A stretch of 64,000 bases of DNA from Streptomyces sp. S.PNR 29 (lineage in GTDB: Bacteria; Actinomycetota; Actinomycetes; Streptomycetales; Streptomycetaceae): positions 124,001-188,000 of the forward strand of contig NZ_JANUQM010000005.1 of the NCBI RefSeq assembly GCF_030386795.1. The letters are read 5' to 3'. Every line of letters starts with the position of its first letter. Position 1 is the first letter of the stretch. This document shows positions 26,335-34,007 of this stretch, in pieces. The position numbers and the translations under genes are program-made. The notes under the pieces were generated by a model that saw nothing but the letters and a program-made list of their open reading frames with translations, was not told the origin of the DNA and did no database searches.

Positions 26335-27921
26335 TCAGCAGACGGGGAGTCCGGGCACCGGCTCGTCGTTGTCGCCGCCCTTGATGTAGACGTCGCTGAC
26401 GTAGACATCCGTGTTGCCGCTGTCGTCGTCCGTCTTTGCCCACCAGACGTTGGTCCACTCGCCGTACGTCTCGCGGCGGCCTAGGTTCCGCTGGCAGTAG
26501 AAGTAGTTGGTGCCCGCCCTGAGGGCGCCCACCTCGGTGCCGGAGGCGGTGTACGACTTGGCGGTGCGCCAGACGTGGCAGTCGTACTTGCCCGCGCCTT
26601 TCGGGTAGCAGGACGGGGCCGGGGTCGTCGCACCGCGGCCGGCTGTCGTCTGTGCGGGAGGCCGGGCCTTCCCGTCGCCCTGGCCGGCGGGCTCGGGGTC
26701 GGTCGGGCGGCCGGAGGCGGTGGAGGCCGGTGCGGAGGAGGAGGCCGCGGGCTGCGTACGGGTCGCGTCCGCCCCGGCGTTCGTGTCCGGGCTGTCGGGG
26801 GCGTACAGCAGGGTGAGTGCCACGCCGGCCGCGGCCAGGACGACGGCGACGGCCGCGGCGGCCGGCAGGCGGCCTGTGCGGCGGGGCGGGGTGGAGGTGG
26901 CGGCGGACATGGAGCCGGTGGGCGCGGATGCGGGAGGCGTGGGCGAACCAGAAGCCTGTGGCGGTCCGACCCCCGGCGGTGCCGCCGGGACACCGCGTTC
27001 CGTCTCCGGCCTCGCGGGCGTGGTCACCGGTCCCCGCAGAGTCGTCGTCGGCGTGTCCGTGCCGCTCTCGTCGGCCACCGCCTGCAGCAGCTCGCGCGCC
27101 TGGTCGGCCTCCGGGCGGGCCTCGGGCCGCTTGTCCAGCAGGTGCCGGAGCACCGGGCCGAGGAGTCCGGCGCGGCGGGGCTCGGGCAGCGGCTCGGTGA
27201 CGATCGCGGTGAGGGTGGAGAAGGCCGACGTACGCCGGAAGGGCGAGGCGCCCTCCACCGCCGCGTACAGCGTGGCGCCGAGGGCCCAGATGTCGGAGGC
27301 GGGGCCCGGGTCGGCGCCCTGGGCGCGCTCGGGGGCCAGGTAGTCCAGGGAGCCGACGAGTTCGCCGCTGCGGGTGAGGCGTGTGGCCGAGCCGTCGCCC
27401 GGGTCCTCCATCGTCGCGATGCCGAAGTCGGTGAGGACCACGCGGCCCGATCGGTCGAGGAGGATGTTGCCGGGCTTGACGTCGCGGTGCGTCACGCCGA
27501 CGCGGTGGGCGGCGGCCAGGGCGTCCATGACCTTGGCGCCGATCCCGGCGGCCTCGCCAGGGTCCAGGGTGCCGCGCTCGCGCAGCACGTCGTCCAGGGA
27601 CGGCCCGTCGACGAGCTCCATGACGATGAGCGGGCGGCCGTCCACCTCGGCGATGTCGTGCACGGCGACGACGCCGAGGTGGCGCACCCGGGCCGCCGCA
27701 CGGGCCTCGCGCTGCATCCGCAGTCGCAGGTCGGCGAGTTCGGGTGCGTCGGCGTCGGTGTAGGTGCGCAGTTCCTTGACGGCGACCTCGCGGCCGAGGA
27801 CCTCGTCGACGGCTCGCCAGACCACGCCCATGCCGCCGCGCCCCAGTTGGGCCCTGACGCGATAGCGCCCGGCCAGCAGCCGGCCGGCCCCGTCCGCCTG
27901 TCCGTACTCCCCCGAAGACAC
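26335..27921 (-). CDS. Membrane Ser/Thr protein kinase (Hanks type)
   Basis: The 528-residue kinase has a complete catalytic domain: LGRGGMGVVWRAVD (Gly loop), VAVKEL (Lys), HRDVKPGNILLD (catalytic loop), LTDFGIATME (DFG), SLDYLAPERAQG (APE) and DIWALGATLYA. A Pro/Thr/Ser-rich juxtamembrane linker leads to one membrane helix near residues 345-366 and an extracellular Thr/Pro-rich stalk. The C-terminal domain of about 90 residues (CYPKGAGKYDCHVWRTAKSY...) has four Cys and a binding-type fold, unlike PASTA repeats. Such kinases sense an envelope signal and phosphorylate cytosolic targets. It is monocistronic. Confidence 0.9.
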   Translation of the reverse strand: MSSGEYGQADGAGRLLAGRYRVRAQLGRGGMGVVWRAVDEVLGREVAVKELRTYTDADAPELADLRLRMQREARAAARVRHLGVVAVHDIAEVDGRPLIVMELVDGPSLDDVLRERGTLDPGEAAGIGAKVMDALAAAHRVGVTHRDVKPGNILLDRSGRVVLTDFGIATMEDPGDGSATRLTRSGELVGSLDYLAPERAQGADPGPASDIWALGATLYAAVEGASPFRRTSAFSTLTAIVTEPLPEPRRAGLLGPVLRHLLDKRPEARPEADQARELLQAVADESGTDTPTTTLRGPVTTPARPETERGVPAAPPGVGPPQASGSPTPPASAPTGSMSAATSTPPRRTGRLPAAAAVAVVLAAAGVALTLLYAPDSPDTNAGADATRTQPAASSSAPASTASGRPTDPEPAGQGDGKARPPAQTTAGRGATTPAPSCYPKGAGKYDCHVWRTAKSYTASGTEVGALRAGTNYFYCQRNLGRRETYGEWTNVWWAKTDDDSGNTDVYVSDVYIKGGDNDEPVPGLPVC

Positions 27922-28017
27922 CGCTGCCCCGTTCCTGTGACACCTCGGACACGCCCATGCGTGGCGTACAGCCTACGGGTCGGGACCGACAGGGCGAGCC
28001 CGTGCCGCTGGGCACTG

Positions 28018-28082
28018 TCGTTTGGATCAGGCCGGCCGTGAGGTGCGGTGCGTTGCACGCGACGCCGGGATGATCCAAACGA
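28018..28082. repeat. 12-bp inverted repeat with 41-bp spacer
   Basis: TCGTTTGGATCA (28018-28029) and TGATCCAAACGA (28071-28082) are exact inverted copies. Between them are GGCCGGCC and a smaller GTGCG...CGTTGCACGC self-complementary stretch. The right arm ends five bases before the aldolase stop codon, so a folded transcript could act as its terminator, but the AT-rich arms are unlike the GC-rich hairpins elsewhere in the window. Confidence 0.55.
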
Positions 28083-28086
28083 GTGC

Positions 28087-29394
28087 CTAGGTGGCGGAGG
28101 CGGTGAGGCCACCGCGCCGGGGTGCCGCGAAGCCCTCCAGGTCGGCGCGGGTCAGTCCGGTCAGCCGGGCCACCTCGGCGATGTCGAGGGCGCCGCAGTC
28201 CAGGCCGCGGAGCAGGTAGCCGCTGAGGGCCTTGGCGGTGGCGGGCTCGTCCATGACGTCACCGGCGGTCCGGTTCGCATAGCGGGCGAGGCGGGCGGCG
28301 GCCTGTTCGAAGCCCTCGCGGTAGAAGGCGAAGACGGCCGCGTACCGGGTGGGGATGTGGCCGGGGTGCATGTCCCAGCCCTGGTAGTAGGCACGGGCGA
28401 GGGCGCGGCGGGTGAGGCCGTAGTGCAGGCGCCACGCGGCGTGGACCTTCTCGGTGGGGCCCACCGGCAGGACGTTCGTCGAGCCGTCCGAGAGGCGTAC
28501 GCCGGTGCCCGCGGCCGCGACCTGCATGATGGCCTTGGCGTGGTCGGCGGCCGGGTGGTCGCTGGCCTGGTGGGCGGCGGAGACGCCGAGGCAGGCGCTG
28601 TAGTCGAAGGTGCCGTAGTGCAGTCCGGTGGCGCGGCCCTCGGCGGCCTGGATCATGCGGGCCACGGTCGCCGTGCCGTCGGCGGCGAGGATGGACTGGC
28701 TGGTCTCGATCTGGATCTCGAAGCCGATGCGGCCCGGCTCCAGCCCGTGCGCCTCCTCGAACGCCTCCAGCAGGCGCACCATGGCGGTGACCTGCTCGGC
28801 GTACGTCACTTTCGGCAGGGTGAGCACCAGCCCGCCGGGCAGGCCGCCGGCCCGCATCAGACCGGTGAGGAAAATGTCGAGGGTACGGATACCCCGCGCG
28901 CGTACCGGCGCCTCCATGCACTTCATGCGGATGCCCATGTACGGGGCCGCCGTCCCGTTCTGGTACGCCTCGGCGACGATCCGGGCGGCGCGGGCCGCGG
29001 CCTCGTCCTCCTCGGCGTCGGGGCGGTTGCCGTAGCCGTCCTCGAAGTCGACGCGCAGGTCCTCGATCGGCTCGCGCTCCAGTTTGGCGCGCACGCGCGC
29101 GTGGACCGGCTCGGCGAGTTCGTCGGCGAGGCCGAGGACGGCGGCGAAGGACGCGGCGTCGGGGGCGTGCTGGTCGAGGGCGGCGAGGGCCTTGTCGCCC
29201 CAGGCGCGGACGGTGTCGGCGGCGAAGACATCGCCGGGGACGTAGACGGTGTGGACGGGCTGGCGGGTGCCGGGGTCGCCGGGGTAGCGGCGCTCCAGCT
29301 CGGCGTCGACCGGTGCGAGGGAGGCGCTGATCTCCTCGCTGACGGCGCCCGCGAGGCTCGTCGCCACCTTCTCCTGGCCCTGGCCCATTGCCAT
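28087..29394 (-). CDS. HpcH/HpaI-type aldolase/citrate-lyase family protein (DUF6986-like)
   Basis: The 435-residue protein has the TIM-barrel features of the HpcH/HpaI and malate-synthase-like family: LRVDFEDGYGNRPD (metal/acid site), YMGIRMKCMEAPVRARG, LVLTLPKVTYAEQVTAM and GFEIQIETSQSIL with the metal-ligand Glu. Members cleave or form C-C bonds with pyruvate, glyoxylate or CoA esters using a divalent metal. I recall Streptomyces homologues labelled DUF6986. Substrate is unproven. The promoter contains an IclR-type inverted repeat, which would fit glyoxylate/allantoin-type carbon control, but no allantoin gene is visible. Confidence 0.78.
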   Translation of the reverse strand: MAMGQGQEKVATSLAGAVSEEISASLAPVDAELERRYPGDPGTRQPVHTVYVPGDVFAADTVRAWGDKALAALDQHAPDAASFAAVLGLADELAEPVHARVRAKLEREPIEDLRVDFEDGYGNRPDAEEDEAAARAARIVAEAYQNGTAAPYMGIRMKCMEAPVRARGIRTLDIFLTGLMRAGGLPGGLVLTLPKVTYAEQVTAMVRLLEAFEEAHGLEPGRIGFEIQIETSQSILAADGTATVARMIQAAEGRATGLHYGTFDYSACLGVSAAHQASDHPAADHAKAIMQVAAAGTGVRLSDGSTNVLPVGPTEKVHAAWRLHYGLTRRALARAYYQGWDMHPGHIPTRYAAVFAFYREGFEQAAARLARYANRTAGDVMDEPATAKALSGYLLRGLDCGALDIAEVARLTGLTRADLEGFAAPRRGGLTASAT

Positions 29395-29405
29395 ACCCTC
29401 TCGCT

Positions 29406-29433
29406 TTCCGCTTTACGGAATCAACAATCCGTA
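29406..29433. promoter_or_regulatory. Overlapping inverted repeats TTCCG-N5-CGGAA / TACGGA-N8-TCCGTA
   Basis: TTCCGCTTTACGGAA (29406-29420) has 5-bp arms and a 5-bp spacer, a form recognised by IclR-type regulators. Overlapping it, TACGGA (29414-29419) pairs with TCCGTA (29428-29433). The block begins 12 bp upstream of the aldolase start, ideal for repression. The IclR assignment is inference, and no regulator gene is adjacent. Confidence 0.55.
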
Positions 29434-29578
29434 GAGCGAAGCTATCTGGGCGGCTTCCCGCTGGTCAACACCCCGTCCACCGCCCGAGCCGCCCCGTGCA
29501 CTTCCGTCTCCGAGGGCCACTACGCCCTCTTTCGCACTTCGATTCGCCCCTTCATCCTGACTCGTGGGGAGGGACAAC

Positions 29579-30472
29579 ATGCCGGACGCCAACAGGATGA
29601 CTCGTCGCATGGGCCTGAGAACGGCGCTCGCCGCGGCGGCCACCGTGCCGCTCATCGGTACGGTGCCGGCCTCGGCCGCCAAGCACAGCAGCCACCGCCT
29701 GCACGTCATGACGTTCAACCTGCGTTTCGCGAGCGCCGCGGAGCCCAACAGCTGGGCCGTGCGCCGCCCGGTGATGCGCGAGCTGTTACGCCGTGAGGAG
29801 CCGGATGTCATCGGCACCCAGGAGGGCCTCTACCAGCAGTTGCGGGACATCCGGGCCGATCTGGGGCCGCACTACGACTGGATCGGCACCGGCCGCGAGG
29901 GCGGCAGCCGCGACGAGGCCGTGGCGATCTTCTACGACACCCGGCGCCTGGCTCCGGTCGAGCACGACACCTTCTGGCTCTCCGACACGCCCAGAGTGAT
30001 CGGCTCCAACACCTGGGGCGGCTCGCTCCCCCGGATCGCCACCTGGGTCCGTTTCCGCGATCTACGCGGGGGCGGGCGGGAGTTCCACCTCCTCAACACC
30101 CACCTCGACCACGCGAGCCAGTACGCACGCGCGCGTGCCGCCTCGCTCATCGTGGAGCGGATCACGGAGCCAGGCAGCTCCGTGCCGTTCGTCGTGACCG
30201 GCGACTTCAACGCGGCGGCCCACAAGAACCCGGTCCACGACACCCTGCTGGCCGCCGGACTCGTCGACACCTGGGACACGGCCGCCGAGCGCGGCAAGCT
30301 GTACGCGACCTTCCACGGCTACCAGCCGCTGACGCCGGACGGCGACCGTATCGACTGGATCCTGACCACCCCGGGCGTCAGGACGCACCGGGCGTCGATC
30401 AACACCTTCTCGCGGGGCGGCCAGTTCCCGAGCGACCACCTGCCCGTGCAGGCGTCACTGACCCTGGGATGA
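29579..30472 (+). CDS. Secreted endonuclease/exonuclease/phosphatase family protein
   Basis: The 297-residue protein starts at ATG 29579, behind GGGGAGGGA, rather than the in-frame GTG at 29564 that overlaps this site. It has a twin-arginine-like signal (TRRMGLRTALAAAATVPLIG) ending near ASA. The EEP fold is clear: LHVMTFNLRF, VIGTQEGLYQQL (catalytic Glu), NTHLDHASQ, VVTGDFNAA (catalytic DxN), RIDWIL and SDHLPVQASL (final Asp-His). It is a metal-dependent phosphodiesterase or phosphatase acting outside the cell, perhaps on phospholipid, inositol phosphate or nucleic acid. It stands alone between divergent and convergent neighbours and ends at a strong terminator. Confidence 0.88.
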   Translation: MPDANRMTRRMGLRTALAAAATVPLIGTVPASAAKHSSHRLHVMTFNLRFASAAEPNSWAVRRPVMRELLRREEPDVIGTQEGLYQQLRDIRADLGPHYDWIGTGREGGSRDEAVAIFYDTRRLAPVEHDTFWLSDTPRVIGSNTWGGSLPRIATWVRFRDLRGGGREFHLLNTHLDHASQYARARAASLIVERITEPGSSVPFVVTGDFNAAAHKNPVHDTLLAAGLVDTWDTAAERGKLYATFHGYQPLTPDGDRIDWILTTPGVRTHRASINTFSRGGQFPSDHLPVQASLTLG

Positions 30473-30473
30473 G

Positions 30474-30511
30474 CGAGGCCCCCGTGACCGGCGCGGGTCA
30501 CGGGGGCCTCG
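30474..30511. terminator. Bidirectional terminator, 16-bp stem
   Basis: CGAGGCCCCCGTGACC (30474-30489) pairs perfectly with GGTCACGGGGGCCTCG (30496-30511) across a six-base loop. It sits between the convergent EEP gene and etfA and can serve both strands. Confidence 0.85.
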
Positions 30512-30527
30512 TCACAGCCTGCGGTGA

Positions 30528-31490
30528 TCAGCCCTTGCGGGCCTTGATCTCGTCGGTCAGCTGCGGGACGACGTCGAACAGGTCGCCGACGACGCCGTAG
30601 TCGACCAGGTCGAAGATCGGGGCCTCGGGGTCCTTGTTGATCGCCACGATCGTCTTCGAGGTCTGCATGCCGGCGCGGTGCTGGATCGCGCCGGAGATGC
30701 CGGAGGCGATGTACAGCTGCGGCGAGACCGACTTGCCGGTCTGGCCGACCTGGTTGGTGTGCGGGTACCAGCCCGCGTCCACCGCGGCACGCGAGGCGCC
30801 GACGGCCGCGCCGAGGGAGTCGGCGAGACCCTCGATGATCGCGAAGTTCTCCGCGCCGTTGACGCCACGGCCACCGGAGACCACGATCGCGGCCTCGGTC
30901 AGCTCGGGGCGGCCCGTCGACTCACGCGGCGTACGGGCGGTGACCTTGGTGCCGGTCGCCTTCTCCGAGAACGTCACCGACAGCGCCTCCACCGCGCCCG
31001 CGGCCGGGGCCGGCTCGACCGCTGCGGAGTTCGGCTTGACCGTGATGACCGGGGTGCCCTTGGAGACACGGGACTTGGTGGTGAAGGCGGCGGCGAACAC
31101 CGACTGCGTGGCCACCGGGCCCTCGTCGCCGGCCTCCAGGTCGACGGCGTCGGTGATGATGCCCGAGCCGATGCGCAGCGCCAGACGCGCGGCGATCTCC
31201 TTGCCCTCGGCCGAGGACGGCACCAGCACGGCGGCCGGGGAGACGGCCTCGTACGCGGCCTGCAGGGCATCCACCTTCGGTACGACCAGGTAGTCGGCGT
31301 ACTCCGAGGCCTCGTGCGTGAGGACCTTCACCGCGCCGTGCTCGGCGAGCGTGGCGGCGGTGTCACCGGCGCCGTTACCGAGGGCGACGGCGACGGGCTC
31401 GCCGATGCGGCGGGCCAGGGTCAGCAGCTCCAGCGTGGGCTTGCGGACGGCACCGTCCACGTGGTCGACGTAGACGAGAACTTCAGCCAT
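30528..31490 (-). CDS. etfA: Electron transfer flavoprotein subunit alpha
   Basis: The 320-residue protein begins AEVLVYVDHVDGAVRKPTLELL, has the alpha-subunit middle region with SSAEGKEIAARLALRIGSG, and the C-terminal FAD domain GRGVNGAENFAIIEGLADSL...GWYPHTNQVGQTGKSVSPQLY...GISGAIQHRAGM with INKDPEAPIFDLVDYGVVGD. The last block is the defining EtfA FAD-binding motif. It forms a heterodimer with EtfB and passes electrons from acyl-CoA and related dehydrogenases to the membrane quinone pool. It is 54 bp downstream of etfB in one operon. Confidence 0.95.
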   Translation of the reverse strand: MAEVLVYVDHVDGAVRKPTLELLTLARRIGEPVAVALGNGAGDTAATLAEHGAVKVLTHEASEYADYLVVPKVDALQAAYEAVSPAAVLVPSSAEGKEIAARLALRIGSGIITDAVDLEAGDEGPVATQSVFAAAFTTKSRVSKGTPVITVKPNSAAVEPAPAAGAVEALSVTFSEKATGTKVTARTPRESTGRPELTEAAIVVSGGRGVNGAENFAIIEGLADSLGAAVGASRAAVDAGWYPHTNQVGQTGKSVSPQLYIASGISGAIQHRAGMQTSKTIVAINKDPEAPIFDLVDYGVVGDLFDVVPQLTDEIKARKG

Positions 31491-31544
31491 GGGACTTCTT
31501 CTCTCCTGCTTGCGAAGTATGCGGGGCGGTCAGCGATTGCGTGC

Positions 31545-32333
31545 TCAGATGAACTTCTGGCTCGCGAGGAACTCAGCGAGCTGCTTGCCGCCCTCGCCCT
31601 CGTCCTTGACGATCGTGCCGGCCGTGCGGGCCGGACGCTCGGCCGCGGTGTCGACCGTGGTGTAGGCGCCCTCCAGGCCGACCTCCTCGGCCTCGATGTC
31701 CAGGTCGGACAGGTCCCAGGACTCCACCGGCTTCTTCTTGGCCGCCATGATCCCCTTGAAGGACGGGTAGCGAGCCTCACCCGACTGGTCCGTCACGGAC
31801 ACGACGGCCGGCAGCGAGGCCTCCAGCTGCTCCGAGGCGGCGTCACCGTCGCGGCGGCCCTTGACCGTGCCGTCCTCGACCGACACCTCGGACAGCAGGG
31901 TCACCTGCGGCACGCCCAGACGCTCGGCCAGCAGCGCGGGGACGACGCCCATGGTGCCGTCGGTCGACGCCATGCCGGAGATCACCAGGTCGTAGCCGGC
32001 CTTCTCGATCGCCTTGGCCAGGACCAGGGAGGTACCGATCGCGTCGGTGCCGTGCAGGTCGTCGTCCTCGACGTGGATCGCCTTGTCCGCGCCCATCGAC
32101 AGCGCCTTGCGCAGGGCGTCCTTGGCGTCCTCCGGGCCCACCGTCAGGACGGTGACCTCCACGTCGTCGTCGGAGTTCTCGGAGATCTGCAGCGCCTGCT
32201 CGACGGCGTACTCGTCCAGCTCGGAGAGCAGACCGTCCACGTCGTCCCGATCGACGGTCAGGTCATCGGCGAAGTGCCGGTCGCCAGTGGCGTCGGGCAC
32301 GTACTTCACAGTGACAACGATCCTCAAGCTCAC
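31545..32333 (-). CDS. etfB: Electron transfer flavoprotein subunit beta
   Basis: The 262-residue protein begins SLRIVVTVKYVPDATGDRHF and contains LDEYAVEQALQI, the AMP/nucleotide region GADKAIHVEDDDLHGTDAIGT and the recognition-loop segment VVSVTDQSGEARYPSFKGIMAAKKKPVE, diagnostic for EtfB. It starts at GTG 32333 with AGGAGAG upstream. EtfB and EtfA act together in fatty-acid and amino-acid oxidation in the cytosol. A 22-bp palindrome lies 31 bp upstream and may regulate the operon. Confidence 0.95.
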   Translation of the reverse strand: MSLRIVVTVKYVPDATGDRHFADDLTVDRDDVDGLLSELDEYAVEQALQISENSDDDVEVTVLTVGPEDAKDALRKALSMGADKAIHVEDDDLHGTDAIGTSLVLAKAIEKAGYDLVISGMASTDGTMGVVPALLAERLGVPQVTLLSEVSVEDGTVKGRRDGDAASEQLEASLPAVVSVTDQSGEARYPSFKGIMAAKKKPVESWDLSDLDIEAEEVGLEGAYTTVDTAAERPARTAGTIVKDEGEGGKQLAEFLASQKFI

Positions 32334-32363
32334 GCCGGCTCTCCTACTGCATCGTCATTTCGG

Positions 32364-32385
32364 TGCTGCCTGCCTGCAGGCAGCA
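32364..32385. promoter_or_regulatory. 10-bp-arm palindrome upstream of etfB
   Basis: TGCTGCCTGC (32364-32373) and GCAGGCAGCA (32376-32385) are exact inverted copies around CT. Being 31 bp upstream of the etfB GTG, it is either an operator overlapping the promoter or a 5'-leader hairpin. AT-rich sequence (AGTAATATTTCG on the minus strand, near 32440) upstream would suit a promoter. Confidence 0.55.
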
Positions 32386-32551
32386 TAGGCGCCTCAAGCG
32401 GCCGATCCCGGTCGGGGCGGCCCGCGCTCCGATCGAAATATTACTCGTCAGTACAGCCAGATCGTTCCCGCTAAGCAAGCGCTTTGAACTGTGACCTGTG
32501 CAACGCAGCGTAACCGGAACTCGACGGCTTCGCAGGAGGGACGGGGCGTGA

Positions 32552-33061
32552 TCAATCGCGCAGGCCGTTGAAGCGTCCCTGGTGGTACAGCAGGGGACGA
32601 CCGGGGCCGGCGGGGTCGCCGAGGAGGACCTCGGCCAGCACGATCCGGTGATCCCCGGCGGGCACGCGGCCGACGATCCGGCACACCAGCCAGGCGAGCA
32701 CGCCGTCGAGGACGGGAACACCCTCGGGACCCTCACGCCAGGCGGTGGCAGCGCCGAAGCGGTCGGCGCCGCTGCGGGCGAAGGTGGCGGCCAGCTCCTG
32801 CTGGTGCTCGCCGAGTATGTGGACCCCGACGTGGTCGGTCGCGGAGATCACGGGCCAGCTCGACGCGCCGGTACCGATACCGAAGGAGAGGAGCGGAGGC
32901 TCGGCGGAGACCGAGGTGAGGGAGGTGGCGGTGAAGCCGACCGGCCCGCTCTCGCCGCGGGCGGTGATCACGGCGACCCCCGCGGCATGCCGCCGGAAGA
33001 CGGAGCGCAGCAGGTCGGGGGTGGCGAGATGGACGGTGCCGAGGTCGGGCGTGGCCGTCAT
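32552..33061 (-). CDS. Flavin reductase family protein (FMN-binding split barrel)
   Basis: The 169-residue protein has the flavin-reductase domain: FRRHAAGVAVITARGESGPVGFTATSLTSVSAEPPLLSFGI, in which GFTATSLTSVS.EPP is the flavin-binding hallmark, then VHILGEHQQELAATFARSGADRF and the late GRVPAGDHRIVLAEV. It supplies reduced FMN to partner monooxygenases using NAD(P)H. ATG 33061 has AAGAAGGA upstream and begins the normal N-terminus. A 26-residue leader peptide ending in CQVC lies 43 bp upstream, which suggests cysteine- or sulfur-responsive control, as for sulfonate-type monooxygenase partners. Confidence 0.87.
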   Translation of the reverse strand: MTATPDLGTVHLATPDLLRSVFRRHAAGVAVITARGESGPVGFTATSLTSVSAEPPLLSFGIGTGASSWPVISATDHVGVHILGEHQQELAATFARSGADRFGAATAWREGPEGVPVLDGVLAWLVCRIVGRVPAGDHRIVLAEVLLGDPAGPGRPLLYHQGRFNGLRD

Positions 33062-33104
33062 GGAGTGTCCTTCTTCAGGGGGTGACGAGCGGGTCCGTGG
33101 CTGC

Positions 33105-33185
33105 TCAGCAGACCTGACAGCGCGCACTCGCGGTACGGACGAGGTCGACGTGCACTCGTCCGACGAGAAGGAGTTCCGAAGGCAT
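33105..33185 (-). CDS. Putative cysteine leader peptide
   Basis: A 26-codon frame starts ATG at 33185 and ends TGA at 33105. Its C-terminal half reads RVHVDLVRTASARCQVC. I recognise the HVDL.R..SA.C pattern from short Streptomyces leader peptides placed before sulfur-metabolism genes. Here the frame ends with two Cys codons separated by two residues (TGT CAG GTC TGC), the arrangement expected if ribosome stalling at Cys codons controls the downstream flavin reductase gene. There is only a weak ribosome binding site. The call rests on motif memory and position. Confidence 0.6.
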   Translation of the reverse strand: MPSELLLVGRVHVDLVRTASARCQVC

Positions 33186-33268
33186 ACGGTCAGACTGACG
33201 ATAGGTGGTGCACACAGTCAAGTACGTTCCGGCATATGGGAGATGGCTCACTTTTGACGTGATCGCCA

Positions 33269-33681
33269 TCACACCGCCTCCCCGAGTGCGGCGATCACGT
33301 CGGCCTTGCGCGGCTGGCCGGTGGCGCGCCGTACGACGCGGCCGTCGGTGTCGAGGACCAGCACCGTCGGCGTCTTGAGGATGTCCAGGGCGCGGACGAG
33401 GTCGAGGTGGGCCTCGGCGTCGAGCTCGACGTGGGCCACGCCCGGCACCATGTCGGCCACTTCGGCAAGGATCCGGCGGGTCGCCCGGCAGGGCGCGCAG
33501 AAGGCGCTGGAGAACTGTACGAGCGTGGCCCGTTCGCCGAGTGCCACGCCCAGCTCGGCCGCACCGAGCCGCTCGCCCTCGTCCCGCACGCGCACCGCAC
33601 TCTCCCGCTCCGCCGCCCTCGCAGCACTCCGTAGGCGCTCGCCGCCGCGAGCACCAGCGCACACACCACCAGTGCGGTCAC
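33269..33681 (-). pseudogene. Membrane-anchored thioredoxin family gene with apparent frameshift
   Basis: A GTG at 33681 opens a good frame encoding one membrane helix and basic tail (TALVVCALVLAAASAYGVLRGRRSGRVR), the expected anchor. The thioredoxin domain (VQFSSAFCAPCRATRRILAEV, with the CAPC active site, then LDILKTPTVLVLDTDG) is in a different frame, joined near 33592-33600. The second frame has no sensible start: reading it upstream gives T-ending codons unlike Streptomyces. Either the gene is a recent frameshift mutant, or the sequence has a one-base error, or the ribosome shifts frame. The domain itself is intact. Annotators may start it internally around 33645 as a shorter CDS. Confidence 0.65.
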
Positions 33682-34007
33682 CTTCCGTGCCAGCGTTCAC
33701 AAGACTGCGAAGATTCCCGCCTCCCCGGAGCGTTTCCGCTGCGGATTGCTTGATTCCTATGGATATCGGGAGTCGTCGGTCACACGCTCGGACCGGCGGG
33801 TGACGGTCCGCGCAGAGTAAGCATCTCGCAAAAGCCCGAGGTGGATCACTGGGCCGACGTGACGAGAATCTCGCCGCCGACGGGCACCAGGACTGGTTCG
33901 CGGGGCGTTCTTGGGGCACCATCTGCGACAAGCCGTAAACCTACGGCTGCGTAACTTTCAACTGGGAGTCGCCTTCCCAGGTGAAGAAGGAAGGGTCCAG
34001 CCCGCCC
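33682..34007. other. 326-bp intergenic region with TACG/CGTA repeats
   Basis: The left part is the upstream region of the thioredoxin gene on the minus strand. The right part is the promoter of the acyltransferase gene. AGCCGTA (33931-33937) and TACGGCT (33942-33948) are 7-bp inverted arms around AACC, and TACG-GCTG-CGTA (33942-33953) overlaps them. This is a likely repressor site about 60 bp before the acyltransferase ATG. No gene is seen. Confidence 0.45.

Noticed and set aside
27922..28086. Inverted repeat as a transposon end
   Set aside because: No transposase or target-site duplication is visible, so it is kept only as an unexplained repeat.
33931..33953. TACG/CGTA repeat as a riboswitch
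   Set aside because: It is short and shows no conserved aptamer architecture. A protein operator is more likely.
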